From S015-6 sp964384945 (lineage in GTDB: Bacteria; Desulfobacterota; DSWW01), in assembly GCA_964384945.1 (NCBI GenBank), contig CAYLMK010000011.1, forward strand, positions 62,001 through 126,000: 64,000 nucleotides of DNA, given 5' to 3'. The notes under the pieces were generated by a model. That model was not told where the DNA came from and did no database searches. It saw only the letters and a program-made list of their open reading frames with translations. Below, one piece after another: positions 51,002 through 58,495 of this stretch; the first letter of the stretch is position 1; each line of letters starts with the position of its first letter. The position numbers and the translations under genes are program-made.

Positions 51002-51823
51002 TCACAGGGAGAGTTCCTGGGATCTCCGGGTCGCCATTTCGACCGCTTTCAGAAAGGCGGCTCGGACCGCCCCTTCCTCGAGCGCTCTCAGGCCCGCCAC
51101 CGTCGTGCCGCCGGGTGAGGCAATGATCTCCCGGAGAACGGCAAAGGGCTTGTCGAGTTCGGCGGCCATGGCGACACTGCCGCGCACGGTCTGCAAGGCC
51201 AGCAGCGACGCCACATCGCGCGACAGGCCCAGGTAGACACCCGCGTCGGTCAGGGCTTCCAAGAAGAGGAACACGTAGGCCGGGCCGCTTCCGCTCAGGC
51301 CCGTAACGATGTTCAGGTGTTCTTCCTTGCTGACCACAACCGTCTTTCCCACCGAGTCGAAGATCTCGCGGGCAACCCTCTTGGGCTCTTCCCCGACCCC
51401 GGAACAAACGTAGAGGCCCGTCGCGCTCTCGCCGACCAGGGCGGCCGCGTTCGGCATGGCTCGCACGACTCTCTGCGCCCTCCCGGAGCGTTCGCGTATC
51501 CAGCCCGTAGAGATCCCGGCGGCGATGCTGATGAGGAGCAGGTCGGCAGACAGGTGCGGCCCGATCTCGTCCATCACCTGGGACATTTCCTGGGGCTTGA
51601 CGGCGAGGATGCACACATCCGCTTCCGCGACCACCGGTACGTTTTCCTCCCGAACCCGAATTCCGTAAGCCTCCCGCAACGCATCCCGTCGTTGCGCATC
51701 CGGCTCGCCCACATCGATCTGTGCGCGGTCGTAGGCTCCCGCATTCAGAAGGCCTCTCACCAGGGCCTCCGCCATCTTCCCGCCGCCGATGAATGACAAA
51801 CGGACAGCCTTTTTCCTCTTCAT
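51002..51823 (-). CDS. proC: Pyrroline-5-carboxylate reductase
   Basis: 273 residues. It makes L-proline from pyrroline-5-carboxylate with NAD(P)H, the last step of proline synthesis. The Rossmann start is SFIGGGKMAEALVRGLL. VKPQEMSQVMDEI, MPNAAALVGESATGLY and the dimer-domain signature GSGPAYVFLFLEALTDAGVYLGL are present, then SPGGTTVAGLRALEEG. It sits in the yggS-proC-yggU order, 19 bases downstream of yggS, all on the minus strand. Confidence 0.95.
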   Translation of the reverse strand: MKRKKAVRLSFIGGGKMAEALVRGLLNAGAYDRAQIDVGEPDAQRRDALREAYGIRVREENVPVVAEADVCILAVKPQEMSQVMDEIGPHLSADLLLISIAAGISTGWIRERSGRAQRVVRAMPNAAALVGESATGLYVCSGVGEEPKRVAREIFDSVGKTVVVSKEEHLNIVTGLSGSGPAYVFLFLEALTDAGVYLGLSRDVASLLALQTVRGSVAMAAELDKPFAVLREIIASPGGTTVAGLRALEEGAVRAAFLKAVEMATRRSQELSL

Positions 51824-51842
51824 GACTCCCTCCTCTCGCCGT

Positions 51843-52538
51843 TCAGGGTTGCCGCGGCCCGAAAAGCGCCGTTCCGATCCGCACCAGGGTCGCTCCTTCC
51901 TCCACAGCCACCTCGAAGTCGCCGGACATCCCCATGGACAGCTCCTTCAGTCCGACCCCGTCCGGAACCAGGGGTTGAACCCGGTCTCGCAGCCCTCGGA
52001 GGGCCGCAAAAAACGGCCTTGCCTTCTCCGGGTCCTCGAAGAAGGGCGGCAGGGTCATGAGCCCCACACAGCGAAGATTGCCGCAGTCCGCCACCGCCTC
52101 GATCAGGGGCAGGGTCTCGTCGGGAATCGCGCCGGACTTCGTCGCCTCCCCCGCCAGGTCCACCTGGATCATGACCTCGATCCTCTTGCCCTCCGCGTGG
52201 GCGCATCGCTGCAGCTCGTGCGCGATCCTCACGCGATCCACGGTCTCGATAACGTCAAAGAGACGCACCGCTTGCCTCGCCTTGTTGCCTTGCAGGTTCC
52301 CGATCATGTGCCACTCCACGGGCAGTTTGATCCTCTCCTGAAGCCTCCGGGCCTCCTGCACATAGTTCTCCCCCAGAACCCGTATGCCCGACTCGACCGC
52401 TTCCAGGACCGAATCGACCGGAACGCCCTTTACGGCAGCCAGAAGGCGGACCGCCGAAGGATCGCGTCGGGACCTTCGGGCCGCTGCCGCCACCCTCGCC
52501 CGGATGCCTTCCAGTCTCTCGCGGACCGTGCGCGCCAT
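51843..52538 (-). CDS. yggS: YggS/PLPBP pyridoxal phosphate homeostasis protein
   Basis: 231 residues. A PLP-binding TIM-barrel protein without enzyme activity that buffers B6 vitamers and affects amino acid pools. The PLP-Lys lies in LLAAVKGVPVDSV. GENYVQEARRL, WHMIGNLQGNKARQAV and MSMGMSGDFEVAVEEGATLVRIGTALFG are typical. It sits 10 bases after maf, in a maf-yggS-proC-yggU run. Confidence 0.94.
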   Translation of the reverse strand: MARTVRERLEGIRARVAAAARRSRRDPSAVRLLAAVKGVPVDSVLEAVESGIRVLGENYVQEARRLQERIKLPVEWHMIGNLQGNKARQAVRLFDVIETVDRVRIAHELQRCAHAEGKRIEVMIQVDLAGEATKSGAIPDETLPLIEAVADCGNLRCVGLMTLPPFFEDPEKARPFFAALRGLRDRVQPLVPDGVGLKELSMGMSGDFEVAVEEGATLVRIGTALFGPRQP

Positions 52539-52548
52539 CCCCTCCCCC

Positions 52549-53148
52549 TCAGAGGATCCCGTACAGTCGGAACCATTCCCGGATTCTCTCCATCGGAAGC
52601 CCCACGACGTTCGTGTAGGACCCGTCGATCCGGCTGATGAAGCGGCCTCCCTCTCCCTGGATGGCGTATCCCCCGGCCTTGTCGAACGGCTCGCCGGACC
52701 GGATGTACGCTTCCATTTCCTCCGGATCGATCCTTCTCATCCAAACGCGGGTCCCGACCGCTTCCACAAGGCAGATTCCGCTTCCTCGATTCAGCAGACA
52801 GATCCCGGTGATGACCTCATGGAGCCGGCCCTGCAACTGCTGGAGCATCCGAGCCGCCTGCTCCGCATCGGCCGGCTTTCCCAGAACCGCCCCCTCGACC
52901 ACCACAACCGTATCGCCTGCAAGCACCCAGCACCCGCCGCTTCCGCGCCCCAGGGCGTCCGCGACCGATTCCGCCTTCTTCTGCGACATCCTCATGACAT
53001 AGGCGCGCGGGTCCTCCCCCTCATCGCGATCCTCCTCCACCCGGCTGGGTACGATCCGGAAGGAAGGAAGGATCTCTCCGAGGAGCCTTGCCCTGCGCGG
53101 GGAATCGGAGGCCAAGATCAGTTCGATTCCCCTGCCGGCGTCGTTCAT
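52549..53148 (-). CDS. maf: Maf family nucleoside triphosphate pyrophosphatase
   Basis: 199 residues. It hydrolyses dTTP/UTP and modified nucleotides to monophosphates as house-cleaning and is linked to septum control. The family start ILASDSPRRARLL (usually SxSPRR), GDTVVVVEGAVLGKP and RIDGSYTNVVGLPM are all visible. It heads the minus-strand run maf-yggS-proC-yggU. Three 7-bp repeats lie in the 265-base gap upstream. Confidence 0.95.
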   Translation of the reverse strand: MNDAGRGIELILASDSPRRARLLGEILPSFRIVPSRVEEDRDEGEDPRAYVMRMSQKKAESVADALGRGSGGCWVLAGDTVVVVEGAVLGKPADAEQAARMLQQLQGRLHEVITGICLLNRGSGICLVEAVGTRVWMRRIDPEEMEAYIRSGEPFDKAGGYAIQGEGGRFISRIDGSYTNVVGLPMERIREWFRLYGIL

Positions 53149-53262
53149 GCGATACGCCTCGCCTCCTCGTACATACGATCAAACGGCTCCGCTCCTTCGG
53201 CTGCCAGCCGCCGTGTCTACCCGTCGGGGCCTCTCCCGAGGGAAAGGCCGGGTATTCAATAC

Positions 53263-53283
53263 CAACAGCGGATAGCTCCCAGC
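53263..53283. repeat. Three 7-bp units (CAACAGC GGATAGC TCCCAGC)
   Basis: Units share an ending AGC at 7-base spacing. Similar heptads occur at 11259-11279 and 40569-40655. It lies between maf and yjbQ. Confidence 0.4.
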
Positions 53284-53329
53284 TATATGACAAATGGGAA
53301 ACGCCCTTGTCAATTCAGGGGGTTGCGTC

Positions 53330-53357
53330 TTGACCGGCGCCGATTCGGTGTGATAGC
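53330..53357 (+). promoter_or_regulatory. Possible sigma-70 promoter of yjbQ-phaR
   Basis: TTGACC (53330-53335), 16-base spacer, extended -10 TGT-GATAGC (53349-53357). It lies about 60 bases upstream of the yjbQ start. Confidence 0.4.
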
Positions 53358-53413
53358 CTCAAAATGATTGGGCCGGTAAGGCGCGACGGGTCTCTTCTCC
53401 GGGTCCGACCAGG

Positions 53414-53857
53414 ATGCACAGCTGTACAGTCAGATCGAAGAGCCGCGAGGCTTTCATTGACGTCACCTCAGAGGTGCAGAAAATCGTTGCCGCCTCTGGA
53501 ATACAATGCGGATTCTGCGTCCTCCACGTTCCCCACACCACCGCGGCGGTCACCGTCAATGAGGGTGCCGACCCTTCGGTCCAAGCCGACATCCTTGCCT
53601 ACCTCGCCGAGCGGGTTCCGCGACAGGAGCGATACCGGCACATGGAGGGCAACTCGGACGCCCACATCAAGAGTACGCTGGTCGGCATCTCGCAGGTTCT
53701 GCCCGTAGAGAACGGAAAGGTCGTACTGGGAACCTGGCAGTCGATCTTCTTCTGTGAGTTCGACGGTCCGAGGACAAGGCGCCTGAACGTTCAACTCGTC
53801 GGAGACGGCGCGCCCCCCCACCCTGCGGGCGGAAGGGACAGGAGACAGTCACCTTGA
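53414..53857 (+). CDS. yjbQ: YjbQ family (secondary thiamine-phosphate synthase-like, UPF0047)
   Basis: 147 residues. The family can make thiamine phosphate as a side activity; its true role is unclear. The conserved metal-type residues are in FCVLHVPHTTAAVTVNEGADP and HMEGNSDAHIKSTLVG, then GTWQSIFFCEFDGPR. The C-terminal 15 residues are not conserved. The stop overlaps the next gene's TTG start (TTGA). Confidence 0.93.
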   Translation: MHSCTVRSKSREAFIDVTSEVQKIVAASGIQCGFCVLHVPHTTAAVTVNEGADPSVQADILAYLAERVPRQERYRHMEGNSDAHIKSTLVGISQVLPVENGKVVLGTWQSIFFCEFDGPRTRRLNVQLVGDGAPPHPAGGRDRRQSP

Positions 53858-54447
53858 CACGAAGAAAAACGGCCGGTGCGGACCCGGGAAGCGCCAAGCT
53901 GATCAAACGTTACGGGAACCGGAAGCTCTACGACACGCAGCTCAGCCGCTACGTCACGCTCGACGAGATCTCCCGGATGGTGCGAAGGGGAGAAGACCTT
54001 CGTGTCATCGACAACCGAACCCGGGAAGACCTGACCGCCGTCACGCTCACGCAGATCATGCTCGAGGAGCAGAAGAACAAGAACAACATCCTGCCCCTCT
54101 CCCTGTGTAAGAACCTGATCCAGGAGGGGGGGGATTGCCTCGCGGATTGGCTGCAGAAGGGCAGGGAATCCCTCAGCAGCATGCGGGCCGAAGCGGAGGA
54201 ACACATCGCAAGGCTGATCGAAAAGGGCCACGGCACCCGGGAAGACGGCACCAGCCTTTTGAAGGACTGGCTCGCAAATCCGCAGAAGTCGCTTGACTTC
54301 ATCCAGAGGAAGATCGACGAGCGAATCCGATACTTCTTCTCCCATCTGACCGGCCTGGACGAGTTAGAGAGGCAGATCCGGGAACTGGAGAGCCAGGTCG
54401 GCTGCCTGGAAGACAGGCTTTCGCGTTGCGACGAGCGCGCCACGTGA
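53854..54447 (+). CDS. PhaR-like polyhydroxyalkanoate synthesis regulator
   Basis: 197 residues, TTG start overlapping yjbQ by 4 bases. The N-terminal PHB_acc_N domain is clear: IKRYGNRKLYDTQLSRYVTLDEI, then RRGEDLRVIDNRTREDLT, with the DNA-binding pattern of PhaR. The C-terminal half is a coiled coil (about 165-195). No pha synthesis genes are nearby, so it may regulate other carbon-storage or general genes. A hairpin at 54495-54511 lies after the stop. Confidence 0.85.
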   Translation: MTRRKTAGADPGSAKLIKRYGNRKLYDTQLSRYVTLDEISRMVRRGEDLRVIDNRTREDLTAVTLTQIMLEEQKNKNNILPLSLCKNLIQEGGDCLADWLQKGRESLSSMRAEAEEHIARLIEKGHGTREDGTSLLKDWLANPQKSLDFIQRKIDERIRYFFSHLTGLDELERQIRELESQVGCLEDRLSRCDERAT

Positions 54448-54494
54448 CATCCTGCCTGTCCATCTTTCTCTCCTTGGAACCCCGAGCGCGCTGA

Positions 54495-54511
54495 GCCGGC
54501 CGCCGGCCGGC
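54495..54511 (+). terminator. Possible terminator hairpin after phaR-like gene
   Basis: GCCGGCC-GCC-GGCCGGC is a perfect 7-bp stem with a 3-base loop. The downstream run (CCGTCGGTTCGTTTG) is only moderately T-rich, so intrinsic termination is uncertain. Confidence 0.35.
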
Positions 54512-54654
54512 CCGTCGGTTCGTTTGCGCTTGACGCGCCCCCGTGGCCCTCGATTGACAAACGGGAACACCCTCTGCTAGGGATGTGCCTCTGCATTGAC
54601 GGGCCCTCGATCGAGGTTTACCGGGTCATCCCCGAAAGGCGCTCGGAACCCGCC

Positions 54655-55677
54655 ATGAAATGCCCCGGGATGCTGGACAAACGACTGCTGATCGTCTCGG
54701 GCAAGGGGGGCGTCGGGAAGAGTGTTGTGGCCTCTACCCTGGCCTGGATGGCTTCCCGTCGGGGAAAGCGTACGCTCCTCGTGGAATTGGATACTGTGCC
54801 GTCCGTTCCCAGGATGTTCGGAAGGCCCCCGGCGCAGGCGTACCGGGAGACGGAACTCGCAGAGAACCTCTTTGGTTTCTACCTGGAGGGGAAGTCCGGG
54901 CTGGAGGAGTACCTGCATCTGGTCCTGAAGAGCGGGGCCTTCGTTCGGAGGATCGTGCGGTCGCCCATCTACCAGTATTTTGTCAACGTAGCGCCCGGCC
55001 TCAAAGAATTGATGGCGGTCGGCAAACTCTGGGATCTCGAGCAGAAACGGTTCCCCGGATCGGAACGGCCCTGCTATGATCTCATCGTCGTGGACACGCC
55101 CGCCACGGGTCACGCGGTTGCCTACCTCCAGATGCCCATGGCGGCCGCGGAGACGGCCAAGGGATTTGTCAAGCGGGAGGCGGAGAAGGTAGCCGACCTT
55201 CTCCGGGATCCTGGCAGGACCTCGTTTCATATCGTTACGACGCCGGCCGAGATGCCCGTGAACGAGGCCCTGGACCTTCATGAAAGGGCCCGCTCCAGGC
55301 TTCGCCTGCCGACCGGATGCCTCTTCGTCAACCAGGTCTACCCCCCGTTCTTCCGGAACCAGGAATGGGAGAGTTACCGCCGCTGGCTGCGCCAGCTCGG
55401 GCAGCCCCTCGGGACGGTCTCGCCGACGGGGGGCCCGCGTCCTTGGGCGGGGAGGGAGAGGGCCGTTCTTTCGTGCGCCGAGTCCTGGAGAAGGACAAGG
55501 GCCCTGCAGGAAGGCCACATGGAAAGGCTGCGGGACGCGTTCAGGGGGGAGACGGTCCTGCTGCCTTTCGTCGCCCTTCCGGAGGCCTCCCTCGAGATGA
55601 TCCGGCTGCTCGCACGCTCGATCGAAGAGCCGAAGGAAACGATGAAAGGGGGGGAAAGTGCCGGACCTGGACCTTGA
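54655..55677 (+). CDS. ArsA/Get3-type ATPase, first of a pair
   Basis: About 340 residues from ATG 54655. An ATG at 54583 is possible, but a TTGACA-like -35 at 54554-54559 suggests that it is too early. The deviant Walker A is VSGKGGVGKSVVASTLAW with the signature Lys in GKGGVGKS. ELDTVPSV, IVVDTPATGHAVAYL and FVNQVYPP follow the ArsA/Get3 plan. ArsA moves arsenite and Get3 targets tail-anchored proteins; bacterial homologues without arsenic genes nearby probably act in another targeting or signalling role. Its end overlaps the second ATPase by 20 bases. Confidence 0.87.
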   Translation: MKCPGMLDKRLLIVSGKGGVGKSVVASTLAWMASRRGKRTLLVELDTVPSVPRMFGRPPAQAYRETELAENLFGFYLEGKSGLEEYLHLVLKSGAFVRRIVRSPIYQYFVNVAPGLKELMAVGKLWDLEQKRFPGSERPCYDLIVVDTPATGHAVAYLQMPMAAAETAKGFVKREAEKVADLLRDPGRTSFHIVTTPAEMPVNEALDLHERARSRLRLPTGCLFVNQVYPPFFRNQEWESYRRWLRQLGQPLGTVSPTGGPRPWAGRERAVLSCAESWRRTRALQEGHMERLRDAFRGETVLLPFVALPEASLEMIRLLARSIEEPKETMKGGESAGPGP

Positions 55678-56860
55678 AGGGCTTCTCCGGGACAAGCGGA
55701 TCATCGTCTGTTGCGGAAGCGGCGGGGTCGGCAAGACCACGGTGGCCGCCGCGTTGGGAGTGCAGGCGGCCCTGCTGGGCAAGCGCGCGCTCGCCCTCAC
55801 GGTGGATCCGGCAAGACGGCTCGCGGACTCCCTCGGCCTGGCCGAACTGGGGAACCGCGAGACCCGCGTGCCGGAAGAAAGCTTCCTTCGCTGCGGAAAG
55901 AGGCCGACCGGCAGCCTCCACGCCATGATGCTGGACACGAAGCGCACCTTCGACGAACTGATCGAGCGGTACGCGCCGAACGAGGAGGCGGCACGAAACA
56001 TCCTGGGCAACCGGTTTTATCAGCATCTCTCTTCCGCCATGACGGGCTCGCACGAATACCTGGCCATGGAAAAGCTCTACCAGATCCATCTCGAAGGCCG
56101 GTACGACCTGGTCGTCCTGGACACGCCCCCCACCAAACACGCCCTGGACTTCCTGGAGGCACCGGGCCGTGTGCGCGCCTTCTTCGACCGAAGCATCAGC
56201 CAGTGGTTTCTCAAGCCCTATCTGACCATGGGCCGGCTGAGCCTGAACCTGTTCAACCGGACCGCGGGCACGATCCTAAGGCTGGTCGAGCGGTTCACCG
56301 GAGCGGAGTTCCTGCACGATGTCTCGGAGTTTGTGACCGGGCTTGCCGACTCGTTCGATATCTTCCGAAGCCGGGCCGAGGAAGTCATGCATGTCCTGCG
56401 TGGGGAACAGACCGCTTTTCTCCTCCTGACCTCCACGGATCGGGGCGCCCTGGAGGAAGCGGCGTACTTTCTCGAGCGGATCCGGGAGGCATCCCTACCC
56501 TTCGCCGGGATCATAGTCAACCGTTTCCACGCCCCTCCCGTCTCCGAAGGGCCCGCCGATCCGGAGGGTGTGAGGGATTCGGCCCACCCCGACCACGCGT
56601 CCCTGGCTGCAGGGGTCTCCTATCTGCACGAAACCAGGGGACTCCCTCTCCCGGTGGCCGGACAGCTCATGGAGAACTTCGACCGCTGCCGCAGGCTCGG
56701 CGAGCGGGACAGCAACGCCCTGGAGGACTTTGCCCGAAGATCGTCCGGGAAAACCCCGATCATGAAGATCCCGGCCATGGACGAGGACATCTTCGACATC
56801 GAGGGGCTGCTCAAGGTCAACGCACACCTCTTTCCGGATCGCCAGCCCTCGGCGTCTTGA
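55658..56860 (+). CDS. ArsA/Get3-type ATPase, second of a pair
   Basis: 400 residues, GTG start overlapping the first ATPase by 20 bases, so the two are translated together. The P-loop is CCGSGGVGKTTVAAALG; the signature Lys of GKGGVGKT is replaced by Ser (GSGGVGKT). TVDPARRLADSLG, YDLVVLDTPPTKHALDFLEAP and AGIIVNRFH follow the family. A helical region at about 160-230 could form a hydrophobic groove. The missing Lys suggests a heterodimer in which the first subunit supplies it. The mycobacterial Rv3679/Rv3680 pair is a precedent I recall. Confidence 0.87.
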   Translation: MPDLDLEGLLRDKRIIVCCGSGGVGKTTVAAALGVQAALLGKRALALTVDPARRLADSLGLAELGNRETRVPEESFLRCGKRPTGSLHAMMLDTKRTFDELIERYAPNEEAARNILGNRFYQHLSSAMTGSHEYLAMEKLYQIHLEGRYDLVVLDTPPTKHALDFLEAPGRVRAFFDRSISQWFLKPYLTMGRLSLNLFNRTAGTILRLVERFTGAEFLHDVSEFVTGLADSFDIFRSRAEEVMHVLRGEQTAFLLLTSTDRGALEEAAYFLERIREASLPFAGIIVNRFHAPPVSEGPADPEGVRDSAHPDHASLAAGVSYLHETRGLPLPVAGQLMENFDRCRRLGERDSNALEDFARRSSGKTPIMKIPAMDEDIFDIEGLLKVNAHLFPDRQPSAS

Positions 56861-56976
56861 ACAGAAGCCCCCCTTGTGGTATTGGCTTGTTTGCCGCCGG
56901 GACCGCGAAGAGGGAAGGCCCCGGTTCTGCGTTTTGCACCGTCTTTCGGAACGGCAATCTGAGGAGCCTTCAACCC

Positions 56977-57162
56977 ATGGCGTGGGTGACGATTTTGTTC
57001 TGCAACTTCTGCACCGGCATCCTCAGTATCATCCTTGCGCGCAAGAAGGCTCGTGACCCTCTCCGGTGGTTCCTGGTCACCCTGCCCCTGGGCGTGTTCG
57101 CCCTGTTCGTCCTTCTGGCCCTTCCCGCAACCGCAAGGCCGAGCGGAGACGCGCCCGAGTGA
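56977..57162 (+). CDS. Small two-span membrane protein (61 aa)
   Basis: 61 residues from ATG 56977, with GAGGAG upstream (spacing somewhat long). Two hydrophobic spans (about 4-20, VTILFCNFCTGILSIILA, and 31-49, WFLVTLPLGVFALFVLLAL) are separated by a basic loop (RKKARDPLR). I do not recognise it. It follows the ArsA pair by 116 bases, which would suit a membrane partner, but it may be independent. It is convergent with trmFO. Confidence 0.5.
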   Translation: MAWVTILFCNFCTGILSIILARKKARDPLRWFLVTLPLGVFALFVLLALPATARPSGDAPE

Positions 57163-57178
57163 GGAATCGACCCTCCTC

Positions 57179-58495
57179 CTATGCCTCCGGCATCCAGGCG
57201 TCCAGGTCGCGGAGAGCCCGGTCGACAAGGGCCCTGCGCCTGTCCTTCCGGGACAGGCGCGCGTTCTCGTCCGGCAGGGGTGGGAAGACCCCGAAATTCA
57301 CGTGCATGGGCTGAAACGTTTCCGGATCCGCATGGACGATGTAGCGGATCAGGGCACCCAGGCTCGTGGTCGGCGGGGGCAGGCAAAGCGGCTCGCCCTT
57401 GGACCATCGGGCGGCATTCCTCCCCACGATGAGCCCGGTGGCGGCGGACTCGATGTACCCCTCCACACCGGTGATCTGGCCGGCAAAGAAGATTCTCGGG
57501 TCTTTCTTGAGCTGGAGGGTGGGCAGGAGCAGCCGCGGCGCGTTCAGGAAGGCATTGCGGTGCACGCTTCCGAGCCGGAAGAAATGGGCGTTCTCCAGGC
57601 CGGGAATCATTCGAAACACCCGTATCTGTTCGGAATGAGTCATCTTGGTTTGAAAACCCACCATGTTGAGCAGGCTTCCCGCGGCATTGTCGCGCCGAAG
57701 CTGGACGACTGCGTAAGGCCTTCTTCCCGTCCTCGGGTCGATCAGGCCCACAGGCTTCATCGGCCCGCGGGAAAGGGTCTCCCGGCCACGGGCCGCAAGG
57801 TCCTCGACCGGCATGCACCCTTCGAAGGGCGGAATCGCCTCAAACTCTCTTGGGGAAACCTTCTCCGCGTTCAGGAGCTCGCTCACGAACCGATCATAGG
57901 TCTGCCGGTCCATGGGGCAGTTCACGTAGTCCGGTCCCCCCTTGTCGTAACGGGATGCCCAGAAGACCTTCCCGGAGTCGATCGAGTCGGCCCCCACCAC
58001 CGGGGCGATGGCATCGTAGAAATACAGGGAATCAGAACCCGTCAGGTCCTGGAGCGCTTTGGCCATGGCCTCGGAGGGGAGAGGTCCGGTGCAGATCAGC
58101 ACCGTCTGCGGAGGGGGAGGAATGCTCGTGGCCTCCTGCCGGAGAACGCGGACGCCCGCTCCCTCGATCCGGCGCGTGATCTCCCGGGAGAACGCCTCGC
58201 GGTCCACCGCCAGCGCCGAACCGGCGGGAAGAGCGGTCGCACCGGCCGCCGCCATGATCACGGAATCCAGACGGCGCATCTCCTCTTTCAGGAGTCCTGC
58301 GGCGGTTTCAAGAGACCGGGAGCGCAAGGAGTTCGAGCAGACCAGTTCCGCGAGAAACACGGACCGGTGGGCCGGAGAGAACCTCTCGGGTTTCATCTCG
58401 ACGAGCATCACCGGCACGCCGGACCTTCGGGCCTGCCATGCCGCCTCGGCGCCGGCAAGCCCTCCGCCGATGATCAGGATTTCTCCTGGAGGCAT
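57179..58495 (-). CDS. trmFO: Folate-dependent tRNA (uracil-54-C5)-methyltransferase TrmFO
   Basis: 438 residues. It forms ribothymidine at tRNA position 54 using methylenetetrahydrofolate and FAD. The FAD motif is ILIIGGGLAGAEAAW (residues 6-20). The catalytic-type cysteines are in LVCSNSLRS (C53) and EGCMPVEDLAARG. GLIDPRTGRRPYAVVQLR and AGQITGVEGYIESAATG are characteristic. ATG 58495 is chosen because it has GGAG upstream and a normal MPPGEILIIGG start. It overlaps the topA stop by 22 bases, so translation is coupled. Confidence 0.95.
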   Translation of the reverse strand: MPPGEILIIGGGLAGAEAAWQARRSGVPVMLVEMKPERFSPAHRSVFLAELVCSNSLRSRSLETAAGLLKEEMRRLDSVIMAAAGATALPAGSALAVDREAFSREITRRIEGAGVRVLRQEATSIPPPPQTVLICTGPLPSEAMAKALQDLTGSDSLYFYDAIAPVVGADSIDSGKVFWASRYDKGGPDYVNCPMDRQTYDRFVSELLNAEKVSPREFEAIPPFEGCMPVEDLAARGRETLSRGPMKPVGLIDPRTGRRPYAVVQLRRDNAAGSLLNMVGFQTKMTHSEQIRVFRMIPGLENAHFFRLGSVHRNAFLNAPRLLLPTLQLKKDPRIFFAGQITGVEGYIESAATGLIVGRNAARWSKGEPLCLPPPTTSLGALIRYIVHADPETFQPMHVNFGVFPPLPDENARLSRKDRRRALVDRALRDLDAWMPEA

